Origin: Smallanthus sonchifolius
Taxonomy: Eukaryota > Streptophyta > Magnoliopsida > Asterales > Asteraceae
Length of the DNA: 64,000 bases
Assembly: GCA_023525975.1 (NCBI GenBank)
Contig: CM042040.1
Location: 54,777,486 to 54,841,485, forward strand
Direction: 5' to 3'
Under the pieces are notes generated by a model. The model was not told the DNA's origin, searched no databases, and saw only the letters and a list, made by a program, of their open reading frames with translations. Made by a program: the position numbers and the translations under genes. This document shows, piece by piece, positions 32,281 through 44,310 of this stretch. Position 1 is the first letter of the stretch; the number at the start of each line of letters is the position of its first letter.

Positions 32281-32550
32281 TTACTGAAAGTTAATCATTC
32301 CAAGCATCTCCACCAGTTGGGCAAATCTGGTAGAGTCAAAAGCCTTTGTGAAGATGTCAGCTGTTTGCTTGTCGGTTTTGACTTCAACAATTTGAATATG
32401 CTTATTTTCAACACAGTCACGGATAAAATGGTGTTTAATTTCAATGTGTTTTGTTTTGGAATGCTGAACAGGGTTTTTGGTGATATGGGGAACGGTAGTG
32501 TTGTCACACAGAATGGGTTTCTCATTGAATGTGATCCCATAGTCAAGCAT
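32281..32550 (-). pseudogene. pol: Cop-D copy 1 pol: RNase H end
   Basis: C-terminal RNase H: MLDYGITFNEKPILCDN, KHSKTKHIEIKHHFIRDC, TADIFTKAFDSTRFAQLVEM and the final MINFQ. It is in frame with the segment upstream, from which a single TAA (32572-32574, where copy 2 has a glutamine codon) separates it. Confidence 0.9.
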
Positions 32551-32571
32551 CTGATGGTGTATCCATCTGAC

Positions 32572-33165
32572 TTAGGAACAACAGAGGGCTGCGGCAATGT
32601 ATTCGGCTTCGGCGGTGGATTGGGAAACGGTGGATTGTTTCTTACATTGCCATGAGACAAGGCGGTTGCCAAGGAATTGACAACCTCCAGAAGTGGATTT
32701 TCGGTCTAAGTTGCAACCCCCGTAGTCTGAATCTGAATAAGCCACAAGATCAAACAAGTCAGTTTTAGGATACCACATACCCATTTTTGGCTTAAACTTT
32801 AAATATCTTAAAATACGTTTGACAGCAGATAAATGAGAGAGTTTAGGATTAGCCTGAAACCGTGCACACAAGCACACTGCAAACATGATGTCGGGTCTGC
32901 TGGCCGTGAGATACATGAGAGAACCTATCATAGAGCGATAGAGATGCTGATCAACGCTTTCACCATTCACATCAGGAGTCAAACAATGTCGAACTTCCAC
33001 AAGAGTTTTTACTGGGTGGGAATCAGCCATTTTGAACTTGGTCAAGATTTCTTTTACGTATTTTTCTTGATGAATAAGGATTCCTGACTCAGACTGATCA
33101 ACTTGGAGTCCCAAAAAGAACTTCATTTCTCCCGTGGAGCTCATTTCAAACTTAGATCTCATCAC
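32572..33165 (-). pseudogene. pol: Cop-D copy 1 pol: RT C-terminal part and RNase H start
   Basis: RT connection and RNase H: FFLGLQVDQSESGILIHQEK, MIGSLMYLTASRPDIMFAVC, YSDSDYGGCNLDRKSTSGG, STAEAEYIAAALCCS. Bounded upstream by a TGA (33181-33183) and downstream by a TAA (32572-32574); both are single-base changes relative to copy 2. Confidence 0.92.
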
Positions 33166-33180
33166 TTCCTCAAATTCTTT

Positions 33181-34635
33181 TCAGAGACGGGGATTTGTAG
33201 AATCGAAAATAATATCATCCACATAAATTTGTACCATGATTGTATCATTTTCATCCTTCCTTTTGAACAAAGTTTGATCAATTGCTCCTCGTGTGAAACC
33301 ATTCTCAAGCAGATGCTTTGATAAAGTTTCATACCACGCACGAGGTGCTTGGTGAAGACCGTACAATGCTTTGTCTAACTTGTAAACACGGTCTGGAAAA
33401 TTTGGATCAATGAAACCCGGCGGCTGCTTGACATATACTTCCTCTTGAACTTTGCCGTACAAAAATGCGCTTTTGACATCCATTTGATGAATGGTGAAGT
33501 CCATGTAGGCTGCATAGGCGAGAAACATTCGGATGGCTTCCAAGCGAGCCACTGGTGCAAAGACTTCCTCATAGTCAATCCCTTCTTCTTGATAGAAACC
33601 TTGAACCACCAAACGAGCTTTATTTCGAATCACAGTGCCGCCTTCATCTTTTTTGTTGCGAAAAACCCAGCGAGTTCCCATTGGAACTTTGTTCTTGGGA
33701 AGATCTACCAAATTCCATACATGCAGCTTTGAGAATTGTTGTAGCTCTTCCTGCATTGCTTCCACCCAGCTGTTTTCAAGTAGAGCTGATTTAATGTTCT
33801 TAGGTTCAACTTGAGAAATGAAGCAGGAAAACATGCTGTGTTCAAATGCTTCACAGGCACTCCAGGTACTAACACCCACATTTAGTGGTCCAATGATGTT
33901 ATTGGTGGGATGAATCTTGTGAATTCGCAGTTGAGGAATTTCATCTTCTTCCACGACTTCTTCCAAATTGGTAAGATTTTCAGCAGGAAGATCGGCAATA
34001 TCATTAATAGGATCTTCAGCAGGTGATTGTGGTGCCACATCTACTATTGGGATGGACTTGTCTTCAACAGTTTCACTTGTTGCACCAGAACCGGAAGACT
34101 CCATATCAAATTCAGCATTAGCAATCACAGGAATTTCAACTTGAGCAGATGAGGAAGAACCTTGATCATTTAAGTTCCCTAGATTGTTCACAGAGAAGTA
34201 AGGATTAGCATGAGTTGATTCAATAGAGAAATCAGGAAGATTAAATGACTTAAAAACTGAATCGACGTCAAATAGCCAATTGGGACCGTCTCCTGCGTCC
34301 GTATGATTGTTTTTATGCCAATTGATATCAATGGACTCCAGCACTATCCTTTTCTGCTTATGATAGACACGAAAATCACGTTGATTGGATGAGTAACCAA
34401 CAAAATAACATTCATCAGCTTTGGCTTCAAACTTGTTGAGCTGATCTGAAGTGTTCAGCATTGTGCACACACACCCAACTTTTCTGAAGAAATCAATAAC
34501 TGGCTTGCGCTTGTACATGATCTCATAAGGTGTCTTGTTGCAACTTTTAGTGATAAGAACCCGATTTTGCACAAAACATGCAGTGTTGACCGCCTCAGCC
34601 CAGAAAGTCACGGGAAGCTTAGAGTCAACAATCAT
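33181..34635 (-). pseudogene. pol: Cop-D copy 1 pol: integrase C-terminal part, linker and RT
   Basis: The longest open pol segment of this copy (484 residues): LPVTFWAEAVNTACFVQNRV and KADECYFVGYSSNQRDFRVY (integrase end), an acidic linker, then RT with PMGTRWVFRNKKDEGG, GIDYEEVFAPVARLEAIRMF, HQMDVKSAFLYGKVQEEVYV, LYGLHQAPRAWYETLS and the catalytic YVDDIIF. It ends at a TGA just after that motif, where copy 2 has TGC. Confidence 0.93.
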
Positions 34636-34676
34636 AGTTCGTGCAGCTTCAATTAAAGTGCGGTTTCTCCTTTCAG

Positions 34677-35156
34677 CTACCCCGTTTTGTTGAGGAGTAC
34701 GAGGTGCACTAAATTGTCGAAAAATTCCTTTGCTTTCACAGAAGGAATCAGGAGTTGCTTTTTAAATTCTGTTCCATGATCGTTGCGGATAGTCTTAACA
34801 CTTAGATTGAAGAGGTTCTCAATTTGAAGCAGATAGGTTTTTAAAATATCTGGGGTCTCATCTTTCATAGCTAGGAAGAACACCCAAGTGAATCGAGAAA
34901 AATCATCTGTTACCACCAGACAGTATGACTTTCGTCCAAGACTCATGACACTCACCGGACCAAAGAGATCCATGTGAACCAATTGGAGAGGAGAGTCAAT
35001 GGAATTTGTGGTTTTAGGCTTATGTGAAGATTTGTGCTGTTTTCCTTTGGAACATGAGATACAATGTTCCATAGGAGTGAAATCTTTGAGAGGTAATCCA
35101 GTGACTAAGTTTCCTCGAACCAGTCGGTTCAATGTTTTGAAATTGACATGTCCCAA
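34677..35156 (-). pseudogene. pol: Cop-D copy 1 pol: integrase core
   Basis: Zinc-binding CISCSKGKQHKSSHKPK, then catalytic core parts LVHMDLFGPVSVMSLGRKSY, VTDDFSRFTWVFFLAMKDET and IRNDHGTEFKKQ (second acidic residue). A frameshift after AKEFFDN throws the third-Glu region (APRTPQQNGVAERR) out of frame. Copy 2 has the same frameshift, so it predates the duplication. Confidence 0.9.
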
Positions 35157-35183
35157 TCTCTTATGCCACAGGAAAGATTCATC

Positions 35184-35546
35184 TTAGGAAACCTTTGAGA
35201 GAAAACACGATTCAATGCCCGATGGGTTCTTCATATCCAAGCTATATATGTTGTATCTTCTGGGAGCACGCATGAGAATAAGTTCTTCCGGAATCACCAC
35301 TCCCGGTTTCAAGATAAGACATTCTTTAGAATTGAATAAAGCACAAAAATCCTTGTCACAAATCTGTGAAACAATCATCAGATTGTATTTCAACTGAGGA
35401 ACAAAATTGACAAATTCCAGACTATTTATTCCATTTGTTACTGTTCCTTGTCCTTCAATCTTTCCTCCTCTTGGGTTTCCAGCAAAAGCAACATACTCTC
35501 CATCAATTTGATGATAATCTTGCAGCAAGTTAAAGTGCCCAGTCAT
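35184..35546 (-). pseudogene. pol: Cop-D copy 1 pol: protease to pre-integrase
   Basis: Starts within the protease region (VDSGCSRHMTGHFNLL lies across 35530-35570) and runs through ILKPGVVIPEELILMRAPRR. A TAA at 35184-35186 separates it from the LGHVNFKTLNRLVRG segment; copy 2 has a sense codon here, so this stop arose after the duplication. Confidence 0.88.
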
Positions 35547-35941
35547 ATGTCTTGAACATCCACTATCTACATGCCAGATGTTATCGCCGGTTCTTCTTGA
35601 TTGACCCTATACACAACGAACCAGTTATACGTTTTGATCAAAATTGTTTCAATCAAGAGATTTTAGTGTCAGGATATGACATCTCATTGGAATCAGAATT
35701 ACAACCATCCTTTGATGAAGCACGGTCATCAAATAGAACATTATTTTTAATTTTCCAAGTTCGTTTTAAATAATTTTTAGCATTTTTAATTCTTTTACGC
35801 CTAGATTTCCTACTGTGAGAAGACTTAGGCAACACGTATGAATTTAATGAACTTTTGGAATTCTTCATTAGAATTTGTGGTTGTCAATTTATAACTTTTT
35901 GAAACATGATTTGAGGCACCACAACTAAAACAAACGTTTTC

Positions 35942-37222
35942 TCAAGATATCTTAGCCTGATAATAGTCATCACAAGATGAAGATGATTGTGATGTTGAGG
36001 AATCTGAACATGAGATGGTTCTCTCATCAATAACTTTGTCTTGAAGACGATGTGCTTCCTTTAATCTGAAAAATTCCATGTTGCTCATGGTTTCACGTGA
36101 TACATCATTCACAATAATTCCTGCGCTTTTAAACTTGGTAACACATGGCAAAACATTCAAAGATTTAGGAACAAAAGCTAAAGCATTTATAAATTTAGAA
36201 ACATCACATCCCAAACCCGTATGCTCAGCAGGCATAGAATCAAAATACAAGTTTTCAACGTGTTCACAAATATTTAGTTTAGACACGGACATATTATTAC
36301 ATTCATCCGACTCAAGTTCTTTTAAAATAGTTCTGTCATTGGTACTCTCATCACAATCATCTTCGGAATTTACACAATTTAATTCTACACAAGAAGCAAA
36401 ACAGTCAGAATCAGAGGACGTAATATAATCATCAGGAGATAATGTGCAAACAAAAGGTGTGGAAACATGTGGAGTTGGCATATCAGCAAATCTCCCTGAT
36501 TTAGAATAAGGAGGTGGATGAGAGTTATACCCAAGACCTTCTGTGCCTTTTCTATTAAATTGTTTATCAATTATTCCAAACAGAATTTTCTGATCCATAT
36601 CCATGTGGTCAACCTGTAATTTGGCTTTTTCTGCCTTTTGGACTCTTTCAGTTAAAATCATATTGTTAATAGTTTGAGTATTGAGTTGCACAATTAAAGA
36701 ACGATTTTCACCAGATATGTCACGAATTTTCTTTAAGTAAAGTTTCTCATTTTTGGCAACAGAGTCATACATCACCTTAATGTGATCTCGTTCATCAATC
36801 AAGGCTTGATTGATGAATCTGAATTTTTGAATTTCATTTAAGCAAGATCTGGAATTACAAAGTTTAGAAATAACCTCAGCAGGCACAGCAGTGATATCCT
36901 CAGTAGGTTCAATCATGACACACTTGCCCTTGTCCTCCACATCAGCCATCAAGGCTTTATCAGCAGCTTCCTCATCTTGTTCTCCCCAATGATAGTGTCC
37001 ATCAGCTTGACACACAAGAGTTGTAGAACTTGAAGATGTGTTTGTCTTGGGAGGATTGGCAGCTTGTTTTCCAGAGGAAATCTTCTTTTATTGCTGGTCC
37101 TTGGAGGACGGCTCCTTGCAGTTTCTGGCAAAGTGACCCAGCTGATCACAATTGTAGCATCTCACCTTCTTGATATCAAACCCAAGTGTCTTTCCTTGCT
37201 TGAATCTGTCTATGCCAGTCCT
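35942..37222 (-). pseudogene. gag: Cop-D copy 1 gag C-terminal region
   Basis: Zinc knuckle CYNCDQLGHFARNC near 37125-37170, an acidic ALMADVEDKGKCVMI segment, a coiled-coil-like stretch (about 36620-36850), and an acidic Ser/Asp-rich tail. A TAA near 37089 (a Gln codon in copy 2) and the TGA at 35942-35944 break it. A second, degenerate knuckle lies just beyond (about 35905-35945). Confidence 0.85.
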
Positions 37223-38125
37223 TTAGATGAATCTTTTGGCTTTTAAAGTCAGCATGGCCATGCACCAATCAATGTCCATTTTCTCCAAATCATCAGGATT
37301 AATCTGCTCCAAGTCATCAGGTTGAAAGCTAACCGGTGTTAGATTTCCAGAAATCAGTGCATCATAGCATGACATGAAAGCAGTCATGATTGGGACATAA
37401 TCATCAGGAATCATGGTGACAGTCTTTTGAGGAGCAGAGGAGCTGGTAGAATTAATTGCAGCAGCTGAAGGAGGGACATCAGTCTGAAAGTATGGGCAAC
37501 CAGATGAGCTTGATCCAGCAATAAGAGCTGTGTTTCCAGACTGATTTGACGGGGTGACTGCTCCCTTCTTGATCTCAATTTCATAAGATTCAAGAATGCT
37601 ATAGACTTCCTGTTGAGACAGAGCACTCAGATTCTCAGTCTTTTTGATCATGATGCGATATGTATTCCATTCCTCAGGAAGAGAATCTAGGAGTTTCTTG
37701 TTTAAATCAATAGTAGGGTACTCAACTCCCATCACTTTCAACCTAGATACAATGCTTGAGAAACGGTTGATCAAATCAGACATTGATTCTCCCCTTACAC
37801 TGCTGAACATCTCATATTGTTTCTTAATCAGATCTCTTTTGCTTTCCCTGACATCCTCACTTCCCTCATATCTGGTGCTCAATGCAACCCATAAGCCTTT
37901 GGCAGTTGTGTACTCAGCAAAGATGTTGAAGATATCCATAGGAAGAGCCATGGCAATAGTCCCGTAGGCCTTGTTTTCTCCGGCAATCAAGGCAAGATCC
38001 TTCTCATCATACTCAGATACTAACTTAGGACGTTGAACATCAGTAGTGGTAGTTATGGGCTTGTGGGGACCATCGATGATAGAACTCAACAAAGTATAAT
38101 CGTGAAATTGAAAGAAAAGCTTCAT
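37223..38125 (-). pseudogene. gag: Cop-D copy 1 gag core
   Basis: Copia Gag of the UBN2-like type: FFQFHDYTLLSSIIDGPHKP, NIFAEYTTAKGLWVALSTRY, SKRDLIKKQYEMFSSVRGES, MSDLINRFSSIVSRLKVMG, LLDSLPEEWNTYRIMIKK. It ends at a TAA (37223-37225) just before the zinc knuckle. Upstream of 38125 the frame continues through REFDDWT but has a TAG at about 38129, shared with copy 2, so the true N-terminus is already lost. Confidence 0.9.
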
Positions 38126-38393
38126 CTTCTAGGTCCAATCATCAAATTCTCTTGTGGACACAAGAGCAGGTGGTCATTTCCCCCAGAATGTTCTATTGAA
38201 CTTGAAATGGCCATAATATTCGGAATCGAAACTAAAACAACAATTTTTTCCAATATTATATCTCTCCCCCCAAAAGATTTGCGTAGAAACTGTTCATAAA
38301 AATAAAATCTTTCCAAGTGAAAATCAGTATGAAGGGAGGAATTTTCTGTGTCAATGAATCAAAATTTAGTAAATAAACTACTATTCACACAGT

Positions 38394-39824
38394 TTACTGA
38401 AAGTTAATCATTACAAGCATCTGCACCAGTTGGGCAAATCTGGTAGAGTCAAAAGCCTTTGTGAAGATGTCAGCTATTTGCTTGTCGGTTTTGACTTCAA
38501 CAATTTGAATATGCTTCTTTTCAACACAGTCACGGATAAAATGGTGTTTAATTTCAATGTGTTTTGTTTTGGAATGCTGAACGGGGTTTTTGGTGATATG
38601 GGGAACGGCAGTGTTGTCACACAGAATGGGTGTCTCATGGAATGTGATCCCATAGTCAAGCATCTGATGGTGTATCCATCTGACTTGGGAACAACAGAGG
38701 GCTGCGGCAATGTATTCGGCTTCGGCGGTGGATTGGGAAACGGTGGATTGTTTCTTACATTGCCATGAGACAAGGCGGTTGCCAAGGAATTGACAACCTC
38801 CAAAAGTGGATTTTCGGTCTAAGTTGCAACCCTCGTAGTCTGAATCTGAATAAGCCACAAGATCAAACAAGTCAGTTTTAGGATACCACAGACCCATTTT
38901 TGGCTTAAACTTTAAATATCTTAAAATACGTTTGACAGCAGATAAATGAGAGAGTTTAGGATTAGCCTGAAACCGTGCACACAAGCATACTGCAAACATG
39001 ATGTCGGGTCTGCTGGCCGTGAGATACATGAGAGAACCTATCATAGAGCGATAGAGATGCTGATCAACGCTTTCACCATCCACATCAGGAGTCAAACAAT
39101 GTCGAACTTCCACAAGAGTTTTTACTGGGTGGGAATCAGCCATTTTGAACTTGGTCAAGATTTCTTTTACGTATTTTTCTTGATGAATAAGGATTCCTGA
39201 CTCAGACTGATCAAATTGGAGTCCCAAAAAGAACTTCATTTCTCCCATGGAGCTCATTTCAAACTTAGATCTCATCACTTCCTCAAATTCTTTGCAGAGA
39301 CGGGGATTTGTAGAATCGAAAATAATATCATCCACATAAATTTGTACCATGATTGTATCCTTTTCATCCTTCCTTTTGAACAAAGTTTGATCAATTGCTC
39401 CTCGTGTGAAACCATTCTCAAGCAGATGCTTTGATAAAGTTTCATACCACGCACGAGGTGCTTGGTGAAGACCGTACAATGCTTTGTCTAACTTGTAAAC
39501 ACGGTCTGGAAAATTTGGATCCATGAAACCAGGCGGCTGCTTGACATATACTTCCTCTTGAACTTTTCCGTACAAAAATGCGCTTTTGACATCCATTTGA
39601 TGAACGGTGAAGTCCATGTAGGCTGCATAGGCGAGAAACATTCGGATGGCTTCCAAGCGAGCCACTGGTGCAAAGACTTCCTCATAGTCAATCCCTTCTT
39701 CTTGATAGAAAACTTGAACCACCAAACATGCTTTATTTCGAATCACAGTGCCGCCTTCATCTTTTTTGTTGCGAAAAACCCAGCGAGTGCCCATTGGAAC
39801 TTTGTTCTTGGGAAGATCTACCAA
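38394..39824 (-). pseudogene. pol: Cop-D copy 2 pol: RT and RNase H, intact stretch
   Basis: About 476 residues without interruption, from the start of RT (MGTRWVFRNKKDEGG) through FLYGKVQEEVYV, LYGLHQAPRAWY, the catalytic VQIYVDDIIF, FFLGLQFDQSESGILI, and RNase H (YSDSDYEGCNLDRKSTFGG, STAEAEYIAAALCCSQVRW, KHIEIKHHFIRDC) to the end MINFQ. All RT catalytic motifs are present. It is cut off from the upstream frame by a TAG at 39828-39830, where copy 1 has tryptophan. Confidence 0.93.
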
Positions 39825-39827
39825 ATT

Positions 39828-40457
39828 CTATACATGCAGCTTTGAGAATTGCTGTAGCTCTTCCTGCATTGCTTCCACCCAGCTGTTTTCAAGCAGAGCT
39901 GATTTAATGTTCTTAGGTTCAACTTGAGAAATGAAGCAGGAAAACATGCTGTGTTCAAATGCTTCACAGGCACTCCGGGTACTAACACCCACATTGAGTG
40001 GTCCAATGATGTTATTGGTGGGATGAATCTTATGAATTCGCAGTTGAGGAATTTCATCTTCTTCCACGACTTCTTCCAAATTGGTAAGATTTTCAGCAGG
40101 AAGATCGGCAATATCATTAATAGGATCTTCAGCTGGTGATTGTTGTGCCACATCTACTATTGGGATGGACTTGTCTTCAACAGTTTCACTTGTTGCACCA
40201 GAACCGGAAGACTCCATATCAGATTCAGCATTAGCAATCACAGGTATTTCAACTTGAGTTGATGAGGAAGAACCTTGATCATTTAAGTTCCCTAGATTGT
40301 TCACAGAGAAGTAAGGATTAGCATGAGTTGATTCAATAGAGAAATCAGGAAGATTAAATGACTTAAAAACTGAATCGACGTCAAATAGCCAATTGGGACC
40401 GTCTCCTGCGTCCGTATGATTGTTTTCATGCCAATTGATATCAATGGACTCCAGCAC
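39828..40457 (-). pseudogene. pol: Cop-D copy 2 pol: integrase to RT linker
   Basis: Acidic, low-complexity linker (ESDMESSGSGATSETVEDK, EDPINDIADLPAENLTNLEE) leading to ENSWVEAMQEELQQFSKLHV at the RT boundary. A one-base deletion near 40465 relative to copy 1 separates it from integrase. Confidence 0.88.
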
Positions 40458-40504
40458 TATCCTTTCTGCTTATGATAGACACGAAAAGCACGTTGATTGG
40501 ATGA

Positions 40505-40747
40505 TTAACCAACAAAATAACATTCATCAGCTTTGGCTTCAAACTTGTTGAGCTGATCTGAAGTGTTCAACATTGTGCACACACACCCAAATTTTTTGAA
40601 GAAATCAATAACTGGCTTGCGCTTGTACATGATCTCATAAGGTGTCTTGTTGCAACTTTTTGTGATAAGAACCCGATTTTGCACAAAACAAGCAGTGTTG
40701 GCCGCCTCAGCCCAGAAAGTCACGGGAAGCTTAGAGTCAACAATCAT
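40505..40747 (-). pseudogene. pol: Cop-D copy 2 pol: integrase C-terminal fragment
   Basis: LPVTFWAEAANTACFVQNRV through KADECYFVG. A TAA at 40505-40507 replaces the tyrosine codon of copy 1. The region 40748-40790, with the NGVAERR-type motif, is out of frame as in copy 1. Confidence 0.88.
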
Positions 40748-40788
40748 AGTTCGTGCAGCTTCAATTAAAGTGCGGTTTCTCCTTTCAG

Positions 40789-41658
40789 CTACCCCGTTTT
40801 GTTGAGGAGTACGAGGTGCACTAAATTGTCGAGAAATTCCTTTGCTTTCATAGAAGGAATCAGGAGTTGCTTTTTAAATTCTGTTCCATGATCGTTGCGG
40901 ATAGTCTTAACACTTAGATTGAAGAGGTTCTCAATTTGAAGCAGATAGGTTTTTAAAATATCTGGGGTCTCATCTTTCATAGCTAGGAAGAACACCCAAG
41001 TGAATCGAGAAAAATCATCTGTTACCACCAGACAGTATGACTTTCGTCCAAGACTCATGACACTCACCGGACCAAAGAGATCCATGTGAAGCAATTGGAG
41101 AGGAGAGTCAATGGAATTTGTGGTTTTAGGCTTATGTGAAGATTTGTGCTGTTTTCCTTTGGAACATGAGATACAATGTTCCTTAGGAGTGAAATCTTTG
41201 AGAGGTAATCCAGTGACTAAGTTTCCTCGAACCAGTCGGTTCAACGTTTTGAAATTGACATGTCCCAATCTCTTATGCCACAGGAAAGATTCATCTTCGG
41301 AAACCTTTGAGAGAAAACACGATTCAATGCCCGATGGGTTCTTCATATCCAAGCTATATATGTTGTATCTTCTGGGAGCACGCATGAGAATAAGTTCTTC
41401 CGGAATCACCACTCCCGGTTTCAAGATAAGACATTCTTTAGAATTGAATAAAGCACAAAAATCCTTGTCACAAATCTGTGAAACAATCATCAGATTGTAT
41501 TTCAACTGAGGAACAAAATTGACAAATTCCAGACTATTTATTCCATTTGTTACTGTTCCTTGTCCTTCAATCTTTCCTCCTCTTGGGTTTCCAGCAAAAG
41601 CAACATACTCTCCATCAATTTGATGATAATCTTGCAGCAAGTTAAAGTGCCCAGTCAT
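40789..41658 (-). pseudogene. pol: Cop-D copy 2 pol: protease end, pre-integrase and integrase core
   Basis: One open stretch of 289 residues: MTGHFNLLQDYHQIDG (just after the protease motif), PGVVIPEELILMRAPRR, FLWHKRLGHVNFKTLNRLV, CISCSKGKQHKSSHKPK, LLHMDLFGPVSVMSLGR, VTDDFSRFTW, IRNDHGTEFKKQ. It ends at the ancestral frameshift. The upstream protease signature VDSGCSRHMTG lies at about 41650-41690, preceded by an in-frame TAG and an AG|GG step at the gag-pol join. Confidence 0.91.
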
Positions 41659-41936
41659 ATGTCTTGAACATCCACTATCTACATGCCAGATGTTATCGCC
41701 GGTTCTTCTTGATTGACCCTATACACAACGAACCAGTTATACGTTTTGATCAAAATTGTTTCAATCAAGAGATTTTAGTGTCAGGATATGCCATCTCATT
41801 GGAATCAGAATTACAACCATCCTTTGATGAAGCACGGTCATCAAATAGAACATTATTTTTAATTTTCCAAGTTCGTTTTAAATAATTTTTAGCATTTTTA
41901 ATTCTTTTACGCCTAGATTTCCTACTGTGAGAAGAC

Positions 41937-43277
41937 TTAGGCAACACGTATGAATTTAATGAACTTTTGGAATTCTTCATTAGAATTTGTGGTTGTCAAT
42001 TTATAACTTTTTGAAACATGATTTGAGGCACCACAACTAAAACAAACGTTTTCACAAGATATCTTAGCCTGATAATAGTCATCACAAGATGAAGATGATT
42101 GTGATGTTGAGGAATCTGAACATGAGATGGTTCTCTCATCAATAACTTTGTCTTGAAGACGATGTGCTTCCTTTAATCTGAAAAATTCCATGTTGCTCAT
42201 GGTTTCACGTGGTACATCATTCACAATAATTCCTGCGCTTTTAAACTTGGTAACACATGGCAAAACATTCAAAGATTTAGGAACAAAAGGCAAAGCATTT
42301 ATAAATTTAGAAACATCACATCCCAAACCCGTATGCTCAGCAGGCATAGAATCAAAATACAAGTTTTCAACGTGTTCACAAATATTTAGTTTAGACACGG
42401 ACATATTATTACATTCATCCGACTCAAGTTCTTTTAAAATAGTTCTGTCATTGGTACTCTCATCACAATCATCTTCGGAATTTACACAATTTAATTCTAC
42501 ACAAGAAGCAAAACTGTCAGAATCAGAGGACGTAATATAATCATCAGGAGATAATGTGCAAACAAAAGGTGTGGAAACATGTGGAGTTGGCATATCAGTA
42601 AATCTCCCTGATTTAGAATAAGGAGGTGGATGAGAGTTATACCCAAGACCTTCTGTGCCTTTTCTATTAAATTGTTTATCAATTATTCCAAACAGAATTT
42701 TCTGATCCATATCCATGTGGTCAACCTGTAATTTGGCTTTTTCTGCCTTTTGGACTCTTTCAGTTAAAATCGTATTGTTAATAGTTTGAGTATTGAGTTG
42801 CACAATTAAAGAACGATTTTCACCAGATATGTCACGAATTTTCTTTAAGTAAAGTTTCTCATTTTTGGCAACAGAGTCATACATCACCTTAATGTGATCT
42901 CGTTCATCAATCAAGGCTTGATTGATGAATCTGTATTTTTGAATTTCATTTAAGCAAGATCTGGAATTACAAAGTTTAGAAATAACCTCAGCAGGCACAG
43001 CAGTGATATCCTCAGTAGGTTCAATCATGACACACTTGCCCTTGTTCTCCACATCAGCCATCAAGGCTTTATCAGCAGCTTCCTCATCTTGTTCTCCCCA
43101 ATGATAGTGTCCATCAGCTTGACACACAAGAGTTGTAGAACTTGAAGATGTGTTTGTCTTGGGAGGATTGGGAGCTTGTTTTCCAGAGGAAATATTCTTT
43201 TGTTGCTGGTCCTTGGAGGACGGCTCCTTGCAGTTACTGGCAAAGTGACCCAGCTGATCACAATTGTAGCATCTCAC
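41937..43277 (-). pseudogene. gag: Cop-D copy 2 gag C-terminal region with two zinc knuckles
   Basis: 446 residues: zinc knuckle CYNCDQLGHFASNC at the start, an acidic ALMADVENKGK segment, a coiled-coil-like region (LILTERVQKAEKAKLQVDH-like), a Ser/Asp-rich acidic tail, then CFSCGASNHVSKSY, a second knuckle whose last Cys is Tyr. Longer than in copy 1 because one stop and the 35942 stop are absent. A two-knuckle Gag is also seen in Cop-A3 and Cop-B. Confidence 0.88.
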
Positions 43278-43334
43278 CTTCTTGATATCAAACCCAAGTG
43301 TCTTTCCTTGCTTGAATCTGTCTATGCCAGTCCT

Positions 43335-44197
43335 TTAGATGAATCTTTTGGCTTTTAAAGTCAGCATGGCCATGCACCAATCAATGTCCATTTTCTCCAA
43401 ATCATCAGGATTAATCTGCTCCAAGTCATCAGGTTGAAAGCTAACCGGTGTTAGATTTCCAGAAATCAGTGCATCATAGCATGACATGAAAGCAGTCATG
43501 ATTGGGACATAATCATCAGGAATCATGGTGACAGTCTTTTGAGGAGCAGAGGAGCTGGTAGAATTAATTGCAGCAGCTGAAGGAGGGACATCAGTCTGAA
43601 AGTATGGGCAACCGGATGAGCTTGATCCAGCAATAAGAGCTGTGTTTCCATACTGATTTGACGGGGTGACTGCTCCCTTCTTGATCTCAATTTCATAAGA
43701 TTCAAGAATGCTATAGACTTCCTGTTGAGACAGAGCACTCAGATTCTCAGTCTTTTTGATCATGATGCGATACATATTCCATTCCTCAGGAAGAGAATCT
43801 AGGAGTTTCTTGTTTAAATCAATAGTAGGGTACTCAACTCCCATCACTTTCAACCTAGATACAATGCTTGAGAAACGGTTGATCAAATCAGACATTGATT
43901 CTCCCCCTACACTGCTGAACATCTCATATTGTTTCTTAATCAAATCAGACATTGATTCTCCCATAAGCCTTTGGCAGTTGTGTACTCAGCAAAGATGTTG
44001 AAGATATCCATAGGAAGAGCCATGGCAATAGTCCCGTAGGCCTTGTTGTCTCCGGCAATCAAGGCAAGATCCTTCTCATCATACTCAGATACTAACTTAG
44101 GACGTTGAACATCAGTAGTGGTAGTTATGGGCTTGTGGGGACCATCGATGATAGAACTCAACAAAGTATAATCGTGAAATTGAAAGAAAAGATTCAT
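43335..44197 (-). pseudogene. gag: Cop-D copy 2 gag core, with a patched deletion
   Basis: Same Gag core as copy 1 in two frames: 44197-43940 (FFQFHDYTLL to TTAKGLW) and 43964-43335 (YEMFSSVGGES to AKRFI). Between them 59 bases of copy 1 are replaced by 19 bases copied from the nearby AATCAGACATTGATTCTCC at about 43887-43905. This removes conserved residues after GLW and shifts frame. The stop before the zinc knuckle is shared with copy 1. Confidence 0.88.
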
Positions 44198-44310
44198 CTT
44201 CTAGGTCCAATCATCAAATTCTCTTGTGGACACAAGAGCAGGTGGTCATTTCCCCCAGAATGTTCTGTTGAACTTGAAGTGGCCATAATATTCGAAATCG
44301 AAACTAAAAC

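Larger units (their letters stand above)
32130..38240 (-). repeat. Cop-D tandem body, copy 1 (about 6.1 kb)
   Basis: Nearly identical to 38241-44311. The join near 38240 fuses the sequence before gag (ACTAAAACA, as at 44301) to the sequence after pol (CAATTTTTT, as at 32130). Neither LTR nor leader is included. Confidence 0.93.

Noticed and set aside
38394..39824. Host or independent reverse transcriptase gene
   Set aside because: The frame is open and long, but it is the end of the Cop-D polyprotein, with no start codon of its own and the family-typical end.
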